A DNA stretch of 39,476 bases from Nocardia wallacei (lineage in GTDB: Bacteria; Actinomycetota; Actinomycetes; Mycobacteriales; Mycobacteriaceae), in NCBI RefSeq assembly GCF_029868745.1, contig NZ_JARWOP010000244.1, positions 1 through 39,476 on the forward strand, read 5' to 3'. The position numbers were made by a program, and so were the translations under genes. Below are positions 34,735-39,476 of the stretch, one piece after another (position 1 is the first letter of the stretch; every line of letters starts with the position of its first letter). The notes under the pieces are model-generated. The model saw only the letters and a program-made list of their open reading frames with translations, had not been told where the DNA came from and did no database searches.

Positions 34735-35152
34735 CCAGGTTCGGCTCACCGCGATCAGCGACCGGCCGCTGGACCCGGCCGAGGTGGAGCGGGCGGTCAC
34801 CGGCCCCGAACACGGCGCGGTCGTGGTATTCACCGGCATGGTGCGCAACCACGATGGCGGCCAAGCGGTTTCGGCGCTGGAGTACTCCGCGCATCCGCAG
34901 GCCGAGACCTTCCTGCGCCGGGTCTGCGCCGATGTCGCCGCCACGGCGGGCCTGCCGGTCGCGGCCGTCCACCGGGTCGGATCGCTCACCATCGGGGATC
35001 TCGCCATCGCCGTCGCGGTGGCGGCCCCGCACCGCGCCGAAGCCTTCGCCACCTGCGCCGAATTGGTGGATCGGATCAAGCACGAGGTGCCCATCTGGAA
35101 GCGCCAGCTGTTCGCCGACGGCATGTCCGAGTGGGTCGACGCCTGCGGCTGA
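34727..35152 (+). CDS. moaE: Molybdopterin synthase catalytic subunit
   Basis: 141-residue large subunit of molybdopterin synthase, which accepts the MoaD thiocarboxylate and adds the dithiolene to the precursor. Motifs are GAVVVFTGMVRNHDGG, ALEYSAHPQAE, VAAVHRVGSLTIGDLAIAVAVAAPHRAEAF and the active-site Lys region HEVPIWKRQLFADG. Start ATG 34727 overlaps the end of the fusion gene. Last gene of the rightward Moco operon; the Clp-N gene starts 48 bp later. Confidence 0.96.
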   Translation: MTDQVRLTAISDRPLDPAEVERAVTGPEHGAVVVFTGMVRNHDGGQAVSALEYSAHPQAETFLRRVCADVAATAGLPVAAVHRVGSLTIGDLAIAVAVAAPHRAEAFATCAELVDRIKHEVPIWKRQLFADGMSEWVDACG

Positions 35153-35200
35153 ATGTGAAAGTGCTTGTCCGGAATCCGCGCTCACCGCAATGATCAACGG

Positions 35201-35638
35201 ATGACGCAGCCGGACGCAACCCTGACCCTCACCCCGCGAACGAACTGGGTGTTCGGTTACGCACAGGCCGTCGCGCGCGAACGCGGCCACGATTACATCG
35301 GTCCGGAGCATCTTCAGCTGGCCATTCTCGACAATCCGGACGCCGTACCGGTCCATGTGCTCGGCCGTCTCGGCGGAGAGGCGCGCGAGATCGCCGAGAC
35401 TTTGCGGACGGCGATGCGGTCGGATGCCTACGAGCCCGCGGCCAGCCGCAACCGGATCGTCGGCGCGGCAGGTGATCTCGCCCGGCGCTTCGGCCACGAC
35501 TACATCGGCGTCGAACATCTGCAACTGGCGCTGCTCCGCAACCGCGACTGCCTGGCGATCCGCGAACTGGCCGGAGCGGGCGTGTCCCTGGACGAGTTCG
35601 AGGAGGCGCTCACCGAGGCGATGCGCTCCGACTCCTGA
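35201..35638 (+). CDS. Stand-alone Clp N-domain protein
   Basis: 145-residue protein made only of the two repeats of a Clp_N domain: YAQAVARERGHDYIGPEHLQLAIL and ARRFGHDYIGVEHLQLALL. In ClpC and ClpA this domain binds adaptors and substrates; without an ATPase it may serve as adaptor or decoy for the Clp protease, which is inference. Start ATG 35201 has only a weak ribosome binding site. The stop is adjacent to the stop of the convergent MarR gene. Confidence 0.88.
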   Translation: MTQPDATLTLTPRTNWVFGYAQAVARERGHDYIGPEHLQLAILDNPDAVPVHVLGRLGGEAREIAETLRTAMRSDAYEPAASRNRIVGAAGDLARRFGHDYIGVEHLQLALLRNRDCLAIRELAGAGVSLDEFEEALTEAMRSDS

Positions 35639-36073
35639 CTACTCCGCTCGCGTCAGGTTGCGCTGGATCGTCTGCAACGCGCGAATCAGAGTGGCGCGTT
35701 CGTCGCCGTCCAGTCCGGTCAGGGCGCGTTCTATGACGCGCTCGCTCTCGGCCTCGATGGTGTGCTCCAGCCGCTGTCCGCGCTCGGTCAGGTGCAGCCG
35801 GACGAGGCGGCGGTCGGTCTCGTGCGCCGCGCGCCGGAGCAGGCCCGCCGCCTCCATGCGCGTGGTGGCGCGGGTGACGGTCGGCGTGGACAATTCCAGC
35901 CGCTTGGCCACCTCGCCCGGGGTCAGCCCGTCCTCCGCCCACAAGCAGCGCAGGATGAACTGCTGCCCCTCGTAGACGCCGTGGTCGGCGTAGGCGGCGC
36001 CCGAGGCCACCATAAGGGCATGCTTGGCCGACCAGAACGCGGTCTGGAATTCGGCGGCGGTGTGGTCGGTCAT
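35639..36073 (-). CDS. MarR-family transcriptional regulator
   Basis: 144-residue winged-helix regulator. The core is GQQFILRCLWAEDGLTPGEVAKRLELSTPTVTRATTRMEAAGLLRR read in parts (about residues 35-85), followed by the wing ETDRRLVRLHLTERGQRL and a C-terminal dimerisation helix. It is divergent from a luciferase-like oxidoreductase, with nested palindromes between them, so it most likely represses that gene and itself. The ligand is unknown. Confidence 0.94.
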   Translation of the reverse strand: MTDHTAAEFQTAFWSAKHALMVASGAAYADHGVYEGQQFILRCLWAEDGLTPGEVAKRLELSTPTVTRATTRMEAAGLLRRAAHETDRRLVRLHLTERGQRLEHTIEAESERVIERALTGLDGDERATLIRALQTIQRNLTRAE

Positions 36074-36101
36074 GATTCGTTCAGCGTAAAGGCATTGATT
36101 T

Positions 36102-36140
36102 CGTTAGCCGGACAACGGTAATATCGTTGCCCAGCTAACG
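36102..36140. promoter_or_regulatory. Nested double operator between marR and luciferase-like gene
   Basis: Two 16-bp sites of form CGTT-N8-AACG: CGTTAGCCGGACAACG (36102-36117) and CGTTGCCCAGCTAACG (36125-36140). They are inverted copies of each other, so the whole 39 bp forms one palindrome centred on 36121. The region sits before both divergent starts and overlaps the expected promoter of the rightward gene. Confidence 0.7.
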
Positions 36141-36153
36141 AGTTAGGAGTGCG

Positions 36154-37062
36154 ATGAAACTCGGTATCTCCCTTGCCGATTTCTCCTGGGACATCCCCGT
36201 CGACGGCCTCGGCGCCACCGTGGCCGACCTCGCGCAGCAGGCCGACGAGGCCGGGTTCGACAGCCTGTGGGTGATGGATCATTTCTTCCAGATCGGCATC
36301 ACGGGGCACCCCCCGGAATCGCCGATGCTGGAGGCGTACGCGACGCTGGGCTTCCTGGCCGGGCGCACGCGGCGAATCAAGCTCGGCGCCCTGGTCACCT
36401 CGGTGGCGTACCGGCATCCCGGGGTCCTGATCAAGTCGATGACCGCGCTGGATGTGCTCAGTGGCGGCCGCACGTATTTCGGCGTCGGCGCCGGCGCGCC
36501 CTTCGATCCCGAACCGATGGGGCCGCGGACCGTGTTCGAGGGCGAGGGCCTGGGCATTCCCTTCCCGCCGCTGGCCGAGCGCTTCGAGCGGCTCGAGGAG
36601 GTGCTGCAACTCGCGCACCGGATGTGGCAGGGCGACGAAACCCCGTTCCACGGCAGGCATTACGACCTGCCGCGGCCGCTGAACTCGCCGACCTCCGTGC
36701 GGCGACCGCACCCGCTGATCCTGGTCGCGGGCAGCGGGGAGCGGAAGACCCTGCGGTTGGTCGCCCGGTACGCCGACGCCTGCAATCTGTTCGACCTTCC
36801 GGGAACGGGCTACGCGGACAACGTCTCCCACAAGCTCGACGTGCTGCGCGGCCACTGCGCCGCGGCCGGTCGCGACTACGACGACATCGAAAAGACCATC
36901 GCCTCGCAGTACGACTTCGCCGACCGCCAGGCGTTCCTCGACCACATGCGGGACTTGGCCGGGCTCGGCATCGATCACGTCCAGCTCGCTCCGCCGGGTC
37001 CGTGGGACGAGAAGCGGCTGGCCGACCTCGCCACGCTGCTTCCGGAGATCCGCGCGATGTAG
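36154..37062 (+). CDS. LLM-class (luciferase-like) F420- or flavin-dependent oxidoreductase
   Basis: 302-residue TIM-barrel oxidoreductase of the bacterial luciferase superfamily. The N-terminus is MKLGISLADFSWDIP, followed by EAGFDSLWVMDHFFQIG, AYATLGFLAGRTRRIKLGALVTSVAYRHPGVLIK and VLSGGRTYFGVGAGAP, then VAGSGERKTLRLVARYADACNLF. This pattern is commonest in F420-dependent enzymes of actinobacteria. AGGAG precedes ATG 36154. The MarR operators lie upstream, so expression is probably inducible. The substrate is unknown. The uricase gene follows after 92 bp on the same strand. Confidence 0.92.
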   Translation: MKLGISLADFSWDIPVDGLGATVADLAQQADEAGFDSLWVMDHFFQIGITGHPPESPMLEAYATLGFLAGRTRRIKLGALVTSVAYRHPGVLIKSMTALDVLSGGRTYFGVGAGAPFDPEPMGPRTVFEGEGLGIPFPPLAERFERLEEVLQLAHRMWQGDETPFHGRHYDLPRPLNSPTSVRRPHPLILVAGSGERKTLRLVARYADACNLFDLPGTGYADNVSHKLDVLRGHCAAAGRDYDDIEKTIASQYDFADRQAFLDHMRDLAGLGIDHVQLAPPGPWDEKRLADLATLLPEIRAM

Positions 37063-37154
37063 CGGCCCGTCGGCGCGGCGCGGGGACGGCTGCGATGGTG
37101 CACTGTGAGGCAGACGATCGCCGACCGGGTGGCCCGCACGACACAGGAGTGACC

Positions 37155-38075
37155 ATGACCGATCTGACCGGCAGGATAGTCCTCGGCCCCAATCAGTACG
37201 GCAAGGCCGAAAACCGCGTGGTGCGCATCTACCGCGACACCGCCCGGCACGAGATCCGCGACCTGAACGTATCCTCGTGCCTGCGCGGCGCGTTCGAGCC
37301 CGCCCACACCGCGGGCGATCAGGGCACGGTGCTGCCCACCGACTCTCAGAAGCAGACCATCTACGCGTACGCGAAAACCCATGGGGCGGGCAGTATCGAG
37401 GACTACGGCCTGGCGCTGGCGCGGCATTTCGTCGACGACATCGAGCCCGTCGAGTCGGCGCGCCTCGAGATCGAGGAGTACGCCTGGGAGCGCGCGCACG
37501 CCGGCGGCGGGCCGCACGATCACGCGTGGACGCGGCGCGGACCCGAGGTGCGCACGGCGGCGATCACGGTGCAGGGCAAGGGTTCCCGGCGGCGTGAGTG
37601 GGTGATCGGCGGTATCAAGGACCTCGTGCTGCTCAAGTCGACGGGGTCGGAATTCGCGGGCTTCTACACCGACGAGTTCACGGTGCTGGAGCCGACGCGC
37701 GACCGGATGATGGCTACCAACCTGGTGGCGCGGTGGCGATTCGCCGTGGCACCGGCGGAGTGGGACGCCACCTATGCCGGGATCAAGGCCGTGCTCATCG
37801 ACCGGTTCGCGCTGCTGCAGTCCAAAGCGCTGCAACAGACGCTGTTCGACATGGGCGATGCGGCGCTGCGGGCCTACCCGTGTCTGGCCGAGATCCGGCT
37901 GTCGGCGCCGAACAGGCACCACTTCTCCTACGACCTAGGGCAATTCGGCATCGAGAACGCCAATGAGGTGTTCCACGCCGACGACCGACCCTACGGGCTC
38001 ATCCAGGCGACGGTGCAGCGCGAGGACGCTCCGGACGCGGGGATCGCGTGGGATGTGTTCACCGGGGCGATGTGA
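37155..38075 (+). CDS. pucL: Urate oxidase
   Basis: 306-residue cofactor-independent uricase that oxidises urate to 5-hydroxyisourate. It shows the tunnelling-fold repeats: NQYGKAENRVVRIYRDTARHEIRDLNVS, PTDSQKQTIYAYAKTHG (catalytic Thr after the Asp), EEYAWERAHAGGGPHDHAW and GIKDLVLLKSTGSEFAGFYTDEFT, with NRHHFSYDLGQFGIENANEVFHADDRPYGLI at the C-terminus (catalytic His region). AGGAG lies 5 nt before ATG 37155. No HIU hydrolase or OHCU decarboxylase gene is adjacent, so the next steps must be encoded elsewhere. Confidence 0.95.
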   Translation: MTDLTGRIVLGPNQYGKAENRVVRIYRDTARHEIRDLNVSSCLRGAFEPAHTAGDQGTVLPTDSQKQTIYAYAKTHGAGSIEDYGLALARHFVDDIEPVESARLEIEEYAWERAHAGGGPHDHAWTRRGPEVRTAAITVQGKGSRRREWVIGGIKDLVLLKSTGSEFAGFYTDEFTVLEPTRDRMMATNLVARWRFAVAPAEWDATYAGIKAVLIDRFALLQSKALQQTLFDMGDAALRAYPCLAEIRLSAPNRHHFSYDLGQFGIENANEVFHADDRPYGLIQATVQREDAPDAGIAWDVFTGAM

Positions 38076-38092
38076 TCGGCGCTCCCCGACGG

Positions 38093-39229
38093 CTACTCGG
38101 GATCGTCCGCCAGACCGAAATCGGCTGTGGTCCAGACGTCTTCGGGATCGCTCGGTTCCACGGCGTCGAGGTCGCGGGGGACGTAGCGCCAGACCGGGAG
38201 CATGGCCTGGTCGTCGAGTGGTTCCGGGGCGGCGTGGACCGTGTCGCGCAGGCGGGCGGTGGCGGCATCGGTGTCCATGCCGGAACCTATGAGTACCAAA
38301 CGGGTTTCGCGGTTCTCTCCGCGTTCCCAGGTGGCGGGTTCGAATACCACGTGCCGGCCCACGACGTGCAGCACGAACTTACGGCGTTCGTCCCGGACCC
38401 CGAACGCGGTGCAGCCCTTGGCTCGGAACAGGCCCGGTGGCGGGTCCTCGAGAAAGCCGACCAAGCGGCGCGGATCGAGATCGGTTGCGGTGGTGAAGGA
38501 TACGCTGTCGTAATCGTCGTGCAGATGGTGGTGACCGGGGGCGTCGTGGTCGTGGTCTTCGGCCAGTAGCTCATCGAAGCTGAGCTGTTCGGCCACCGGT
38601 GCCGCCCCCGAACGCGGCGGGTCGAACAGCAACCGCGGGTCGATGCGGCCACGGGTGGTGGCGTACACCGGCACCGTGCCCACCAACCCGGTGATGTCCC
38701 GCCGCAGCCGGGCCAGACGCTCGCCGGGTACTCGATCGGCCTTGTTCAGCACCACGAGGTCGGCCAGCCGCAGGTGCGTCGCCAGTTCGGGGTGGCGGTC
38801 CCGGCTGTCGTCGAAATGCTCGGCGTCGACCACTTCCACCAGACCGCCGTAGCGGATGCGCGGATTGTCGCTGCCGACCACCATGCGAATCAGATTGCGC
38901 GGCTCGGCCAGACCGCTGGCCTCCACCACGATCACATCGATGCGATTGCGCGGCTCGGCCAGCCGCGCGAACAGCCCGTCGAGTTCGGTGACATCGACCG
39001 CGCAGCACACACACCCGTTGCCGAGCGACACCATGGCATCGACCTGCCCCGCCACCAACATGGCATCGATATTGACGGCCCCGAAGTCGTTGACCACCAC
39101 ACCGATCCGCGCCTCCCGCTGCCGCAGCAAATGATTGAGCAGCGTGGTCTTCCCTGCCCCCAGATACCCGGCCACGACCAGCACCGGAATGCGCCGATCC
39201 GCCAACCCCCGCTCATCCTCCGCACGCAC
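38093..39229 (-). CDS. COG0523 (CobW-like) GTPase
   Basis: 378-residue G3E-family GTPase, predicted metallochaperone or metal insertase. Walker A is GYLGAGKTTLLNHLL, the metal motif is CVCC in LGNGCVCCAVDV, Walker B lies near VIVVEASGLAEP and the base-specificity motif is NKAD. A His/Asp patch (EDHDHDAPGHHHLHDD, about residues 250-265) can bind metal. The C-terminal CobW_C domain follows (FRAKGCTAFGVRDERRKFVLHVVG). The GTG at 39229 gives MRAEDERGLADRRIPVLVVAGY; a longer ATG start at 39334 adds 35 residues without similarity to the family. No Zur box was found upstream, so the metal is unknown (Zn or Co most likely from the family). Confidence 0.88.
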   Translation of the reverse strand: MRAEDERGLADRRIPVLVVAGYLGAGKTTLLNHLLRQREARIGVVVNDFGAVNIDAMLVAGQVDAMVSLGNGCVCCAVDVTELDGLFARLAEPRNRIDVIVVEASGLAEPRNLIRMVVGSDNPRIRYGGLVEVVDAEHFDDSRDRHPELATHLRLADLVVLNKADRVPGERLARLRRDITGLVGTVPVYATTRGRIDPRLLFDPPRSGAAPVAEQLSFDELLAEDHDHDAPGHHHLHDDYDSVSFTTATDLDPRRLVGFLEDPPPGLFRAKGCTAFGVRDERRKFVLHVVGRHVVFEPATWERGENRETRLVLIGSGMDTDAATARLRDTVHAAPEPLDDQAMLPVWRYVPRDLDAVEPSDPEDVWTTADFGLADDPE

Positions 39230-39395
39230 CCCGGCAATGTTAGCCGCGTCCGGCGAGCGCTTGCCGTCACGGCACGACCGGGCCGATCTGCCGATGATCG
39301 CGGTGCCGCGCCACGCGTGGCGACGCGGCGTCACGCAAGTTCGGCGGTGGCCGGTGGAAGCTCTCGAATTCGCCGTCTGAGCACGAATACGCCGC

Positions 39396-39476
<81 letters not shown>

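Noticed and set aside
33034..35124. 696-codon open frame on the minus strand across the Moco genes
   Set aside because: It lies opposite moeA, moaC-mogA and moaE, which are all recognisable and overlap each other correctly; the antisense frame is low-complexity.
39230..39395. Zur box before the COG0523 GTPase
   Set aside because: No palindrome of the GAAAATnATTTTC type was found in this stretch.

Overview
The window is high-GC actinobacterial DNA, most likely from a mycolic-acid actinomycete close to Nocardia. The gene content and order (ctaD, fecB-like lipoprotein, nrdF, nrdE, nrdI, nrdH, FMN reductase, divergent TetR) recall the Rv3043c-Rv3055 stretch of Mycobacterium tuberculosis. Here that order is interrupted by accessory genes. 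Nocardia-like features include the CpnT-like type VII secretion effector operon, GntR/DUF1152 genes, an ECF42-type sigma factor and abundant GTG/TTG starts. No tRNA, rRNA, CRISPR array or insertion sequence was seen.

Layout. 1-6180: ctaD (cut by the window edge), a divergent FecB-like iron-siderophore lipoprotein, a small unknown protein, an ARMT1-like DUF89 phosphatase and a Tat-exported PhoD phosphatase. 6287-10760: a three-gene operon for a YbaB-like protein, a WXG100-like protein with a decayed zincin-like tail, and a 915-residue CpnT-like protein ending in a GNAT acetyltransferase. 10762-16600: nrdF, an orphan polyketide-type ketosynthase, mgtE and a membrane-anchored receiver protein. 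16578-19440: a small relic matching the 3' end of nrdE, a DUF1152 gene, a divergent GntR regulator with operator-like repeats, and two overlapping small genes, the second frameshifted. 19523-25366: a leftward run of nrdH, nrdI, nrdE, PIG-L deacetylase, alpha/beta hydrolase and FAD monooxygenase. 25801-28191: Zur-type box with the zinc-free L36 paralogue, FMN reductase, TetR and nadE. 28196-30827: ECF42-type sigma factor (frameshifted in a G/C homopolymer patch), its YCII partner and a Uma2-family protein. 30907-35152: a divergent molybdenum-cofactor cluster (moaA-moaD leftward; moeA, a moaC-mogA fusion and moaE rightward). 35201-39229: a Clp-N protein, a MarR/luciferase-like pair with nested operators, urate oxidase and a COG0523 GTPase. 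The window ends in 71 consecutive G.

How the genes work together. The class Ib ribonucleotide reductase is split into nrdF and nrdHIE about 11 kb apart, and both promoters carry a pair of NrdR-like boxes with the same 16-bp gap, so they probably form one regulon. The Moco genes form a nearly complete pathway for cyclisation, sulfur carriage, MPT synthesis, adenylylation and Mo insertion. The most unusual part is the type VII effector operon: a GNAT domain sits where other CpnT-like proteins carry a toxin, and there is no evident immunity gene.

Cautions. The two frameshifts and the terminal poly-G may be sequencing artefacts. All family assignments come from motif reading, not database searches.
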